A DNA stretch of 64,000 bases from Thermoanaerobaculia bacterium. GTDB taxonomy: Bacteria; Acidobacteriota; Thermoanaerobaculia; Multivoradales; J023. Each line of letters begins with the position of its first letter. Positions within the stretch are counted from its first letter, which is position 1. The stretch spans positions 186,001 through 250,000 of the forward strand of contig JAUIJL010000003.1 of the NCBI GenBank assembly GCA_030431255.1. Reading direction: 5' to 3'. Below are positions 7,875 to 17,006 of the stretch, piece by piece. The notes beneath the pieces are model-generated. The model did not search any database. It saw only the letters and a list, made by a program, of their open reading frames with translations, and was not told where the DNA came from. The translations under genes were made by a program, and so were the position numbers.

Positions 7875-7949
7875 GCCATCTGGGGCGGCCGGTCGGCGAT
7901 AGGAGCCGGAAAGCCGGGCCTGTCGGTGTCTGAGGTCTTTGAGATGAGC

Positions 7950-9095
7950 TCAGCGGCTCGCCAAAGCTCTTTCCACCGCCGAGATCACCTCGTCGAGCTC
8001 TTCCGCACGCATGTAGGCGAAGAGGGGCAGGTTGAGCACGCTCTCAGAAAGGGCTTGAGCCTCTCTCCCACCGAAGGATGCCTTTAGGAACGGAGCTGCA
8101 CCGGGTTGTTGGGACATGGCTCCGGGATACACATTGCCGAAGCCGATGTCCTCGGACTTCAGGGCGTCTTGGATCTCAGCCCGTAGGCTGGGCTCGACCC
8201 GCAGAACGTTCAGATATCCGTTCTCTTCATATCCCGCGGGCGGCGCGATGATTCGCAAATCCTCGGGTGCCACGTCGAGCCGGCTGAGACGCTCTCGGTA
8301 TTCCGCGGCCAGGCGCCGTCGATCGGCGAGCCGTTGGTCCAGATATTCGAGAGAAAGATTGAGGAAGGCCGCGTCGAACCCTCCCATGCGACTATTCCAG
8401 CCCACCAAGCCGTGACCGTAGTGGCTGGTGCGACCGTGATTGCCCAGTTGGCGAATCACCGTCGAGGGGTCGGTGCCGTCGGCGAGCGGGTTGCAGAAGA
8501 CTGCTCCGGCATCACCACAGGAGCCGAGCACCTTGGCGGGGTAGAACGAAACGGTAGCGATCAGGCTGGCCTGGTAGATCGATCGGCCCTGCCATTGGAC
8601 GCCGATGGCCTGAGCACCGTCCTCGATCAGCGGGATATTCCGGTCTCGGCAGAGTCGGCGAATGTCGTTCAGCCGGGCGGAGCCCCAGCCATAGAGATGG
8701 ACCAGGATGACGGCCTGGGGACGGTGGGTTTCGATCGCCTCTTGGAGCAGGTGGTAGTCCATCTGCAGATCTTCGGCATCGATATCCACGGTCACCACGT
8801 CGGCGCCGACGTTGACCACCGCTTCGAAAGTGGCCCAGAACGTCGCATCGGGGATGACGACTGTATCTCCGCGCCCGATCCCGAGGGCGCGGAGCGCCAG
8901 CTGAATGGCGTCGGTTCCGTTGGCGCAGCCGACAACCCCTGCCACCTCCGCCCGCTCCCGCAGCGCGTGTTCAAGGCGTTCGGCTTCCGGACCGCCGACG
9001 AATTGTGTGTTGCGGCTGATTCGGTCGCAGATTTGCTGCCAGCGATCCAGGAAATCGTCCTCGAATCGCCGAAGGTCGATGAAGGGCACGGCCAT
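7950..9095 (-). CDS. DegT/DnrJ/EryC1/StrS-family PLP aminotransferase
   Basis: A 381-aa fold-type I sugar aminotransferase. The PLP lysine is in SFYPAKVLGSCGDAG, and the nucleotide-sugar family features NGTDAI, DATFWAT and EDGAQA appear in order. These enzymes transaminate keto-sugars bound to a nucleotide carrier for O-antigen, capsule or glycosylation pathways. The donor is usually glutamate. No other sugar-nucleotide gene adjoins it, so the substrate cannot be named. The start is ATG 9095 with GAGG upstream. A divergent HEAT gene begins 200 bp away. Confidence 0.93.
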   Translation of the reverse strand: MAVPFIDLRRFEDDFLDRWQQICDRISRNTQFVGGPEAERLEHALRERAEVAGVVGCANGTDAIQLALRALGIGRGDTVVIPDATFWATFEAVVNVGADVVTVDIDAEDLQMDYHLLQEAIETHRPQAVILVHLYGWGSARLNDIRRLCRDRNIPLIEDGAQAIGVQWQGRSIYQASLIATVSFYPAKVLGSCGDAGAVFCNPLADGTDPSTVIRQLGNHGRTSHYGHGLVGWNSRMGGFDAAFLNLSLEYLDQRLADRRRLAAEYRERLSRLDVAPEDLRIIAPPAGYEENGYLNVLRVEPSLRAEIQDALKSEDIGFGNVYPGAMSQQPGAAPFLKASFGGREAQALSESVLNLPLFAYMRAEELDEVISAVERALASR

Positions 9096-9295
9096 ATTTG
9101 AGAGGTCCTCAAGGGTGGAGGGATGGGTGAAAAAGCGAGGCGGATAGCACCCGCGACGCGGTCCGACGCAGTATACGCCTCTCGACCTGAGCCCGACAAA
9201 CGGAGTAGGCTAAGGAAAATCGGTGCTACAAGCCCCCAACATCCATGTGCCCGGTCCAAAGATTTCGAGTCGGCCTTTTTGCCAGGAGCGGCATA

Positions 9296-10156
9296 GTGAA
9301 CCGTCCGAGAAAGTCTGCTACCAAGTCCCAGATCATCAACTTCAAGTTGCTCGATCTGTTGCCGACCATGTCCCCCGACGAGCAGTTGGAGGTCTTCGAG
9401 CGTGTGATCAAAAGCTCGAATCCAGCGGTGCGGCCGAGAGCTTTGGGGCTGGGTGCGGCGATCCTGTCGAACAGTCGGCTGTTGGAGTATCTGCGCGAGG
9501 AAGACGATGTGCGGCGCAACGCGGCCGTCGAGATCCTCAAGCTGCGGCGGCAACGGTCGCTCAACCTCGCCTGTTATTTGCTGGAGGATCAGGATCCTCA
9601 GGTAGTGCTTCAAGCAGTGCAGATTTTGTCCCATTTGCGGGATCGCCAAGCCTTGGAGGCCTTGATCGGTGTGCTCGACCATCGAGATCCCAATGTGGTG
9701 CAAGCGGCTATCGTCGCCCTCGGCCGGATCGGTGATGTTCGAGCCGTCGACTCTATCCGGCGGTTTTTGAAAGCAGAGCCTTGGCTGCAGGTGGCCGCGG
9801 TGGAAACTATCGGCAAAATTGGCTCCCCGGACGTGATTCCGGATCTGGTTCCCCTGTTACGCGAGCCGGTCTTTACCTCGTTGGTCACGGAGGCTTTGGT
9901 GCAGATCGGCGGTGCCCAGGCGGTCTCGGCGTTGGTCGATTATTGGATGGAGCGTCCCGAGGAGCTGCGCTCCGAAAACACCCTGCGTCGACTGGCGGAA
10001 ATGCTTGAGTCGCTGACCTCTGCGCCACCCGACGCCGCGGGGCTCGAGGAGCTGTTGGAAGAGCAGGTGCGGTCAGGCGATAAGGACCTGCGCATTCAAG
10101 CCGTACGGTGCTTGGTCGCCTTGCGTGGCTCGAATCGAGGGCTGTGGATGTTCTGA
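9296..10156 (+). CDS. HEAT-repeat scaffold protein
   Basis: About 286 aa of alpha-helical HEAT repeats, for example units beginning DPQVVLQAVQIL, DPNVVQAAIVAL and PWLQVAAVETIG at about 30-residue spacing. There is no catalytic motif, signal peptide or membrane helix, so it is probably a cytosolic protein-interaction scaffold. The frame is open from 9245, but a GTG at 9296 has an AGGAG 8 nt upstream and removes an implausible basic extension, so I prefer it. It is convergent with the DHH gene 48 bp downstream. No partner is suggested by context. Confidence 0.8.
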   Translation: MNRPRKSATKSQIINFKLLDLLPTMSPDEQLEVFERVIKSSNPAVRPRALGLGAAILSNSRLLEYLREEDDVRRNAAVEILKLRRQRSLNLACYLLEDQDPQVVLQAVQILSHLRDRQALEALIGVLDHRDPNVVQAAIVALGRIGDVRAVDSIRRFLKAEPWLQVAAVETIGKIGSPDVIPDLVPLLREPVFTSLVTEALVQIGGAQAVSALVDYWMERPEELRSENTLRRLAEMLESLTSAPPDAAGLEELLEEQVRSGDKDLRIQAVRCLVALRGSNRGLWMF

Positions 10157-10204
10157 CCTTCTGGTGTCAGCCCGATGAGCGGGTGCGACTCCGGCAGATC
10201 GCGC

Positions 10205-11092
10205 TCAGGCGTTTTGAGGGTCCTGCAACGCGGCAATGATGTCGAGGATTCGAGTGTCGGCATCAATGATCGGCAGTGGAGTGGAGCCGGCACCGAAATG
10301 CCCGCCACCGCCGTAGCTGGACATCAGGTCACCCACACTGACCTCGCAGGTCCGGTTGAAGATCGAGTGCCCGACATTCACCATCACCCGCTCTCGGCCT
10401 TTGAATTGAGCCCGTACGGAGACGTTGGCTTCCGGAAAGAGGGTGTAGATTAAGAAACGATTGCCCACCGTCGGATCGGGCACCCCTCGGAAGTCGGTGA
10501 AGACTACGTTGCCGTCCAGCCGTGAGTGCTTCATCAGCTCCCAACAAAACGCCTCGTTTTTCTCGAACATGCGCTGGATCCGATCCCGGACCGCGGGTTT
10601 CACCAAGACCTTTTCTAAGGGCTCCTCGGCCAACCAATCGAGGCATTGGCGGAAGTAGGCTTCTTGATCCTCGTGGCCGGTGCGGGGATCGACGGTAAAT
10701 CCCAACAGCACCCATCCCTGGGGTTTGAGGACATCGCTCTCGGAAAGCTGGGCGGAATCGAAGCGATCCGTTTCCTCCACCATCCGGCGATGGTGCTCGG
10801 CCCGGCCGAAGTATTCCCACACCAATTGGGCGGCACTGGGTGCCTGTCGATAGATGCCCTCGAATTGCGCGGGCGGCTTTTCATTCGAGTCGGTGAGCAG
10901 GTGATGGTCGAACCATCGACCGCAGTCCGGGTGATAGGGGAGATTGGCCAACGTGTCGTCGGCCCGGATTTCGACTTTCTTGTCGGTGATCTCTTGGGGA
11001 TGGACCAAAAGGAGCTCATCCACCTTTTCGTTTTCCATGAACAGTATCGCGCAAGCGAGTCCGTCGAGATCTGCCCGAGTCACCAATCTCAT
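10205..11092 (-). CDS. DHH-family phosphoesterase (exopolyphosphatase/oligoribonuclease-like)
   Basis: 295 aa with the metal motifs of the DHH superfamily: DLDGLACA at the start, WFDHH near 60 and the C-terminal DHHA1 glycine motif GGGGHFGAGS. Family members hydrolyse short RNAs, pAp, cyclic dinucleotides or polyphosphate. The motif set does not separate these. The middle is rich in Trp and acidic residues, which is unusual for NrnA proteins, so the substrate stays open. A GGAGG at 11099-11103 abuts one ATG (11098) and sits 6 nt from the second (11092), so I take the second. Confidence 0.85.
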   Translation of the reverse strand: MRLVTRADLDGLACAILFMENEKVDELLLVHPQEITDKKVEIRADDTLANLPYHPDCGRWFDHHLLTDSNEKPPAQFEGIYRQAPSAAQLVWEYFGRAEHHRRMVEETDRFDSAQLSESDVLKPQGWVLLGFTVDPRTGHEDQEAYFRQCLDWLAEEPLEKVLVKPAVRDRIQRMFEKNEAFCWELMKHSRLDGNVVFTDFRGVPDPTVGNRFLIYTLFPEANVSVRAQFKGRERVMVNVGHSIFNRTCEVSVGDLMSSYGGGGHFGAGSTPLPIIDADTRILDIIAALQDPQNA

Positions 11093-11275
11093 GCTCATCC
11101 TCCAAAGCTTGAGCCGACATTATTTCCCAGGAATCCTTCGAATCAAAGTGGCAGAGAATTTGACGGCAGGCCTTCCGCACCGGATACCGCGGAACATTGT
11201 CGTATGATCCCAGCGGTCCATGATCGGATCCATGAATCGCTGCGAGCCGGGTAGCAGGGCGGTCAGCAAATCAAG

Positions 11276-11662
11276 ATGGGCGTGCCGGGACGATGCTCGG
11301 CGGAGCTATTGCAAGTGAGTCCTAGGAATCAGCAGTCGTCCTTAGCCTGGAAAGCCGGTCGCTTGGCCGGAATGATGGGCCGCAGGATCAAACAGTCTTG
11401 GCAGAGTGTCGGGGTGCCCGCGACCCGTCGACGGCGAGCCACGGAGCAGGACCCTCGGTTCGCCCGCTGGTATGCCAACTTGGAAATTCCCTACGGATCC
11501 GATCTGGCGACCGTCAAACGCGCCCGAAAACGTCTTCTGTCTCGCTATCATCCTGATCGTCACTGCGGTGATCCCGAGAGGGCGAGGAAAGCTGTGGAGC
11601 TGACCCTGGCGATTCAGCACGCCTACGAGCAATTGGCCGCGAGGCTGGAGGCTGATCGATGA
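11276..11662 (+). CDS. Small J-domain protein, translationally coupled to murJ
   Basis: 128 aa with a C-terminal J-domain (about 62-125) containing the HPD tripeptide in SRYHPDRH, which stimulates DnaK ATPase. The Gly/Phe and zinc-finger regions of DnaJ are absent. The N-terminal 60 residues are basic and low in conservation signals, and the start is uncertain: ATG 11276 has no clear ribosome site, and later ATGs at 11369/11372 would give about 97 aa. The stop overlaps the murJ start (ATGA at 11659-11662), implying coupled translation and perhaps a DnaK link to this membrane protein. The latter is inference only. Confidence 0.75.
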   Translation: MGVPGRCSAELLQVSPRNQQSSLAWKAGRLAGMMGRRIKQSWQSVGVPATRRRRATEQDPRFARWYANLEIPYGSDLATVKRARKRLLSRYHPDRHCGDPERARKAVELTLAIQHAYEQLAARLEADR

Positions 11663-13344
11663 CATCGATCGACGGGTCCGGCAGCACGGATCGGCGCAGC
11701 GGTGCGAGATTCGTCGCTGTGGGCATCCTTTCGAGCAAAGTATTCGGCCTGGTACGGGAGATGTTCTATGCCAGGTATCTCGGCATCGGACCCCATACGG
11801 ACGTGCTGCGCCAAGCCTTCCGGGCGCCCAATCTGCTGCAAAACCTTCTTGGAGAGCAGACTCTCTCGGCGGCTTTCATTCCCATCTATTCCCGCATGCT
11901 CGAGGAAGGGCGGGAGGAAGAGGCCGGGCGATTCGCGGGCGCGGTCTTCGGCCTTCTGGTGGCGACGGTCAGCGTGTTGGTGCTGATCGGAGTGATGTTC
12001 GCGCCTTGGATCGTCGCGGTGCTTTCTCCGGGTTTTCTCGCGGATGCGACCAAGGTCGCACAGGGCGAGATGACGGTGGATCGCTATCCGTTGTTGGTCA
12101 GCGTGGTGCGGTTGATTTTTCCCATGACCGGATTCATGGTGCTGGCGGCCTGGACCATGGGGATTTTGAACAGCCATCGGCGGTTCTTCTTGCCGTATAT
12201 GGCCCCCGCTTTCTGGAATATGGCGATCCTTTCCGGGCTCTTTTGGATCGCCTTTCGACAGGACCGGCTGCTCACCCCGGCGGGAGCCAGTCTCGACGAG
12301 CTGACGGCCATGCTCTACGGAATTTGTGTGGGCGCCATGGTCGGAGGGCTGCTGCAATTTCTGGTTCAGCTGCCGCTCGTGCTGCGGCTGACCCGAGGAA
12401 ATTTGCGCTTATCTCTTTTCAAACGGGTGAAGGGCGTTCCCGAGGCCCTGGTGGCGGTAGGTCCAGCCCTGGCGGGACGCGGGGTCGTTCAGCTTTCGCT
12501 CTATTTGGACACGATCCTGGCCTCTTTGCTGGCGGCGGGCGCTCCGGCCGCGATCGCCTTTGCCGGGCCGTTGAACAATCTTCCGCTCGGAGTCTTCGGC
12601 ATGTCCGTCGCGGCGGCGGAGCTGCCCGAGCTGTCGCGCAAAGATCCGTCGACTGCGCGTCGTGCAATCGCCGAACGGATTGGTAAGGCGGCTTCACAGT
12701 CGGCGTTTTTGGTGGTCCCTTCCGTGTTGGGCTACTTGGTCTTCGGCTTTTTGGTGGTGGGCTTGCTCTATCGGGGCGGTGAGTTTCAAGTCGCCTCGAA
12801 TTGGTTGGTCTGGGCGGTGTTGGCCTGCTACACCTTCGGGCTGCTGCCGTCGACCCTCTCACGCTTGATGCAAAACTCCTTCTTCGCCTTGCGAGACACC
12901 AAGTCGCCGGCCAAGATCGCAACGGTTCGCCTGGCGGCCTCCGCGATCGTGGGCCTTGGGCTGATGGTCTGGCTGGATCAATTTTCGGTCACGGAAATCA
13001 CCGGGGCCCCCGGAGGAGAGCGGCTTTTCTTCGGCGCCTGCGGCTTGGCTATCGCCTCCAGCCTGGGGGCTTGGGGCGAGCTTCTCCTGTTGATCAGAAG
13101 CCTCGGGCAGAAGCTCCCGGAGCTGACTCTGCCTTTTCCGAGAATTGCCCTATTTGTCGGACTTGCGGCGGTCGCCTGTGGTCCGGCATCGGCCCTATGG
13201 TGGTGGCTGCGAGAGTCGAGCCTGCTCTTGCAAGGCTTTGTCGTGCTCGGAGCCTATGCGGCTTGCTACCTCGGCTCGGCGGTGCTGCTCGGGTTGCCGG
13301 AGATCGAGCTTTGGGCCGGACGGTTGCGCCGTCGACGATCCTGA
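11659..13344 (+). CDS. murJ: Lipid II flippase MurJ
   Basis: A 561-aa MOP-superfamily transporter with about 14 hydrophobic helices. The MurJ N-terminal pattern (SSKVFGLVREMF, then RAPNLLQNLLGE and AAFIPIYSRML) carries the conserved Arg and the FIP motif. It moves lipid II across the inner membrane for peptidoglycan synthesis. The length is slightly above the usual 510-540 residues. The start overlaps the upstream J-domain gene by 4 nt. No cell-wall gene cluster surrounds it. Confidence 0.95.
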   Translation: MTSIDGSGSTDRRSGARFVAVGILSSKVFGLVREMFYARYLGIGPHTDVLRQAFRAPNLLQNLLGEQTLSAAFIPIYSRMLEEGREEEAGRFAGAVFGLLVATVSVLVLIGVMFAPWIVAVLSPGFLADATKVAQGEMTVDRYPLLVSVVRLIFPMTGFMVLAAWTMGILNSHRRFFLPYMAPAFWNMAILSGLFWIAFRQDRLLTPAGASLDELTAMLYGICVGAMVGGLLQFLVQLPLVLRLTRGNLRLSLFKRVKGVPEALVAVGPALAGRGVVQLSLYLDTILASLLAAGAPAAIAFAGPLNNLPLGVFGMSVAAAELPELSRKDPSTARRAIAERIGKAASQSAFLVVPSVLGYLVFGFLVVGLLYRGGEFQVASNWLVWAVLACYTFGLLPSTLSRLMQNSFFALRDTKSPAKIATVRLAASAIVGLGLMVWLDQFSVTEITGAPGGERLFFGACGLAIASSLGAWGELLLLIRSLGQKLPELTLPFPRIALFVGLAAVACGPASALWWWLRESSLLLQGFVVLGAYAACYLGSAVLLGLPEIELWAGRLRRRRS

Positions 13345-13460
13345 GGGGGCGGCAGGTGACGAGATGGGCGCCAGCCGGGACGAGTGAATGACCGATCCGC
13401 CTCGAAGGCCGTATTACAATGAAGAAAGCATTCTTCAGAGTCTTGCGGAAGGGGGCCGTC

Positions 13461-14639
13461 ATGCAGAAAAGCACAATTCAGAATTCTCCGCGGCAATGGG
13501 TCGGAGCCCTGGGCCGATCCATGATCTCGTGGTCGATCCTGGCATGCCTGCTCGGCGGGACCATCGCGTGCACCTCGACCGGATCGTTGGACGAGGGGCC
13601 ACTCGATCGCAGACGGCTCGTGAAGTTGCTCAAATATCGGGGTTTAGACCCGCATCGAGTGATTCTGCCCTATGGGTTGACGGAAGAGATGCGGCGGTGG
13701 GTGAAGGATGAAGTGCCGAAAAAATACAGCTCGGAGGATCGGTTGAACCGCCTGCGGGACGGGCTTCTGGCCAACCGAAATCTAGCGATCGAATATACCT
13801 GGGGTTATACCGGGACCGCGGCGGAGGTATTTCAGTATCGGCGCGCGAACTGCTTGGCCTTCACGAATCTCTTCTTGGGCATGGCCCGAGAGGTGGGGAT
13901 TCCCGTCTACTTTTTGGCGGTCGAGAACGTGGAGACCTACCGCAAAGAAGGCAATTTGGTCGTGATCTCCGACCATATCGCCGTCGGTTTCGGGGACGGG
14001 CCGAGTCGAAAAATCTACGACTTCTCGGAGAATCCCCAGGACGACCTACGTTTCGTGCGCAAGATTTCGGATTTACGGGCCATCGCAATGTTTCACTCCA
14101 ACCGAGGGGCTGAAGCCTTGCAAGCCGGCTCGGTGAAAGATGCCCTGGCTTGGTCCGAGCTGGCGGTGGCGATCGACGAGACGTTGCCCAGCGCCTGGGT
14201 CAACCTCGGGGTCGCGCGGCGGCGGGCGGCTCAAGTGAGTGGTGCCGAGCAAGCCTATAAAAAGGCCATCGAGCTGGATCCTCGGGTTTATTCCGCCTAC
14301 CACAACTTGGCCGCCTTGCTGCGCACCGAGAATCGCTTATCCGAGGCCGAGGCGTTTGAAGAGGCCTTGGCGGATTCTCCCAACCAGAATCCCTACACCT
14401 ATCTCTCCCTTGGGGATTTGAGCATGGAAGCGGGACGCCTCGGCGACGCGGAACGCTTTTACCGCCGGGCCGTGAGCCTTTCCGAGGGGGATGCCGAGTG
14501 TTACGCCGCCCTGGGACAGCTCGCCGTGGCCAGTGGGGATCTTCGATTGGCGAAGAAAATGCTCCGCAAAGCTCAACGCTTCGAAGGCGGCGGACCTCGA
14601 ATCCTCAGCCTCGCCTCGGCATTGGGGGGTAGCTCCTAG
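13461..14639 (+). CDS. Lipoprotein with transglutaminase-like and TPR domains
   Basis: 392 aa. The signal peptide ends in a lipobox-like GGTIAC (Cys at about residue 37). A transglutaminase-like cysteine-protease domain follows (about 95-205) with candidate Cys (RANCLAF), His (SDHIAV) and Asp (IYDFSEN). Four or so TPR units fill about 215-380 (for example AWVNLGVARR and AYKKAIELDP). It is probably an envelope-bound hydrolase or peptide-binding factor with a protein-interaction tail. An ATG at 13419 is in frame, but it overlaps a TACAAT -10-like hexamer. The ATG at 13461 has GGAAGGGGG just upstream, so I chose it. It stands alone between murJ and hyuA. Confidence 0.82.
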   Translation: MQKSTIQNSPRQWVGALGRSMISWSILACLLGGTIACTSTGSLDEGPLDRRRLVKLLKYRGLDPHRVILPYGLTEEMRRWVKDEVPKKYSSEDRLNRLRDGLLANRNLAIEYTWGYTGTAAEVFQYRRANCLAFTNLFLGMAREVGIPVYFLAVENVETYRKEGNLVVISDHIAVGFGDGPSRKIYDFSENPQDDLRFVRKISDLRAIAMFHSNRGAEALQAGSVKDALAWSELAVAIDETLPSAWVNLGVARRRAAQVSGAEQAYKKAIELDPRVYSAYHNLAALLRTENRLSEAEAFEEALADSPNQNPYTYLSLGDLSMEAGRLGDAERFYRRAVSLSEGDAECYAALGQLAVASGDLRLAKKMLRKAQRFEGGGPRILSLASALGGSS

Positions 14640-14675
14640 GTAGTGAACCCGGGCGATCTCGAATAGCATCGGCGC

Positions 14676-17006
14676 ATGCAAGATTCGAAAGATCGCTACT
14701 GGCAGATATGGGTCGACACCGGTGGCACCTTCACCGATTGCCTGGCTCTAGCACCCGATGGGCAGCTACGGCGGGTGAAGGTCCTTTCCAGCAGCGCGCT
14801 CCGTGGAACCGTCACCTCGGTGCACGGAGCGCGAGTCGTCTTCGGCGCTTCATGGAGCGTCGTTTCGGGATTCGCCGACGGTGCCGCGTTCCGGATTTTG
14901 GGCTCAGGGGTCGAGGGGACCGTGATGAGCAGCGATCGCGGGACTCTCGAGCTGCAGCAGGAGCTGCAAGGTGTCTCGCCGGGAGTCGCGTTCGAGCTGC
15001 TCTTCGACGAGCCCGCTCCCGTGCTCGCCGCCCGCTTGATCACCGACTCAGCCAATCTGGAGTCGCTGCCCGCCCTCCACATGCGGCTCGCCACCACTCG
15101 GGGCACCAACGCGCTGCTCGAGCGCCGAGGCGCTCGTACCGCCTTGCTCGTGACCCGGGGCTTCGGCGATTTGTTGCGGATCGGGGATCAGCATCGGCCG
15201 GAGCTTTTTGCCCGCCGGGTCCGTCGCCCCGAGCCGATCCATCAGAAAACCGTCGAGGTGCTCGAGCGCCTGAACGCAGAGGGTGAGGTCATCGAGCCCC
15301 TCGACGTCGATGGCGCCCGCTCGGCCATCTCAGAGCTTCGGCGCGAAGGGTTCGAGTCGGTCGCCATCGCCTTCATGCATTCCTACCTAAATGTCGATCA
15401 CGAGCAGTCGGTATCGGAGATTGCCCGCCAAGCTGGATTCTCCTTCGTGTCGGCCTCCGCCGAGCTCACTCCCACGATCAAGATCCTTCCGCGGGCCCAG
15501 ACCGCGGTGGTCGACGCCTATCTTTCGCCGGTAGTGGGCAATTACCTCGACTCGGTCGGGGACGCGGTGGGTAGGGAGCGGCTTCAGGTCATGACCAGTG
15601 CCGGTGGCCTGGCTGACGCCGCGAGCTATCGGGCGAAGGACAGCCTGCTTTCGGGGCCCGCGGGTGGAGTGGTCGGCGCGGTCCGCCGCGGACGTGAGCA
15701 CGGTTTTGAGAAGCTGATCGCTTTCGATATGGGCGGGACGTCCACCGACGTCTCTCGCTATGACGCCGAATTTCAGTATCGCTTTTCCCATGAGGTGGGA
15801 GGGGCGACGCTGGCGGCACCGTCGCTGGCGATCGAAACGGTTGCGGCCGGTGGCGGCTCGGTGTGCCGCCTCGAGGACGGGGTGTTGAAAGTAGGCCCCG
15901 AAAGCGCGGGAGCTTTTCCGGGGCCGGCCTGCTACGGTGCCGGCGGACCGCTGACGGTAACCGACGTCAATCTCCTGCTGGGAAGGTTGGATCCCGATCG
16001 GTTTGAGATCCCGATCAATCCTCGGCTCGCCTCCGAGCTCGCGGACACTCTGCTGGAAGAGCTGAGTGACGGGTCGGATCTTTCCCTGGAGCACCTGCTG
16101 TTGGGTTTTCTGGCAATCGCCAATCAGCGGATGGCAGATGCGGTTCGGCAGATCTCCGTGCGCCAGGGGTACGACCCATCGGAATACGCCATGGTGGCCT
16201 TTGGCGGCGCCGGTGGTCTTCACGCTTGTGAGGTCGCCCAGCAGCTGGGAACGTCCGTGGTGCTTTGGCCCAGGGAAGCCGGTTTGTTGTCGGCTTTGGG
16301 ATTGGGGGCGGCCGTGGTGGAGCGATTCGCCGAGCGCCAGGTCTTGGAGAATCTGGAGGCGGTCGGTGATCGGTTGACCACCTGGCTCGACGAGCTGGCG
16401 GCCCAAGCGTTGGCGGAAGCTGAGCAGGGCGGAGCCGACCAGGGCCTTTCGGAAGACGAGCCGGCTCGGGAGGTCGGGGATAGTCGGGATGTCGGGGATA
16501 GAAGGAGTGTCGGGGATCTCCAGGTACGACGACGTCTCGCCTTCATGCGATTGACGGGGCAGGAGAGCACCTTGGAGCTCGAGGTCGACGGCTCGCTGGA
16601 GGCGCTGACATCGGCGTTCTTGGAGGCCTATGAGGAACGATTCGGCTATCGACCGGCGGATCGGGCCATTGAGCTGGAATCGATTCGAGTCGTGGTCTCC
16701 GCGCCGCCGCTCCTGGGGGAAGGCTCATCCCTCTACGAAGCTAAATCGGTGGCCGAACCGACGGTAGGGGGGGCCGGGAGTGCCGTTCAGGCTCGCCCGG
16801 AGGGCGTCCAAGCCGCTTGCTTTGAAGGTGAGTGGTTGGACACCCCGGTCTACGATCTCGAGTCCTTGGCTCCGGGCTCCGAGCTGAGCGGACCGGCTTT
16901 GATCTTCGATCGTCACGCTTCATTCGTGGTGCCCGGCGGTTGGAAGGTGAGCTGTACGGCAGCCGGGACCGTGGCCCGCTTTCAACCCTCAGAGGAAGCG
17001 TCCTAA
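14676..17006 (+). CDS. Hydantoinase/5-oxoprolinase A-subunit-like ATPase, without a B gene
   Basis: A 776-aa protein of the hydantoinase A/oxoprolinase family. The N-terminal phosphate-binding VDTGGTFTD, the ATTRGTNALLER region, AFDMGGTSTDVS and VAFGGAGGLHA are all present. The family hydrolyses cyclic amides with ATP and normally works with a HyuB subunit, fused or adjacent. Here the downstream gene is a convergent kinase overlapping by 18 nt and upstream is an unrelated lipoprotein, so B must be elsewhere or absent. A polar insertion near residues 590-620 contains a three-fold VGD repeat. A TAGCAT hexamer lies 7 nt upstream of the ATG with no Shine-Dalgarno, so the mRNA may be leaderless. 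Confidence 0.88.
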   Translation: MQDSKDRYWQIWVDTGGTFTDCLALAPDGQLRRVKVLSSSALRGTVTSVHGARVVFGASWSVVSGFADGAAFRILGSGVEGTVMSSDRGTLELQQELQGVSPGVAFELLFDEPAPVLAARLITDSANLESLPALHMRLATTRGTNALLERRGARTALLVTRGFGDLLRIGDQHRPELFARRVRRPEPIHQKTVEVLERLNAEGEVIEPLDVDGARSAISELRREGFESVAIAFMHSYLNVDHEQSVSEIARQAGFSFVSASAELTPTIKILPRAQTAVVDAYLSPVVGNYLDSVGDAVGRERLQVMTSAGGLADAASYRAKDSLLSGPAGGVVGAVRRGREHGFEKLIAFDMGGTSTDVSRYDAEFQYRFSHEVGGATLAAPSLAIETVAAGGGSVCRLEDGVLKVGPESAGAFPGPACYGAGGPLTVTDVNLLLGRLDPDRFEIPINPRLASELADTLLEELSDGSDLSLEHLLLGFLAIANQRMADAVRQISVRQGYDPSEYAMVAFGGAGGLHACEVAQQLGTSVVLWPREAGLLSALGLGAAVVERFAERQVLENLEAVGDRLTTWLDELAAQALAEAEQGGADQGLSEDEPAREVGDSRDVGDRRSVGDLQVRRRLAFMRLTGQESTLELEVDGSLEALTSAFLEAYEERFGYRPADRAIELESIRVVVSAPPLLGEGSSLYEAKSVAEPTVGGAGSAVQARPEGVQAACFEGEWLDTPVYDLESLAPGSELSGPALIFDRHASFVVPGGWKVSCTAAGTVARFQPSEEAS
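16473..16517 (+). repeat. Three-copy 18-bp repeat inside the hydantoinase gene
   Basis: GTCGGGGAT recurs at 16473, 16491 and 16509 with an exact 18-bp period. It encodes a repeating VGD-SRD-like stretch in a surface insertion. The reading frame is kept. Confidence 0.75.

Larger units (their letters stand above)
7348..7949. other. 600-bp region without a large gene
   Basis: Between the HNH gene and the DegT aminotransferase gene, both on the minus strand. It carries a minus-strand unit made of a promoter (7846-7874), a 54-codon ORF (7631-7795) and a strong hairpin (7572-7595). The part from 7348 to 7570 holds only the upstream sequence of the HNH gene. Two longer frames crossing the hairpin (7474-7659 minus, 7509-7715 plus) look like shadows. 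Confidence 0.6.
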
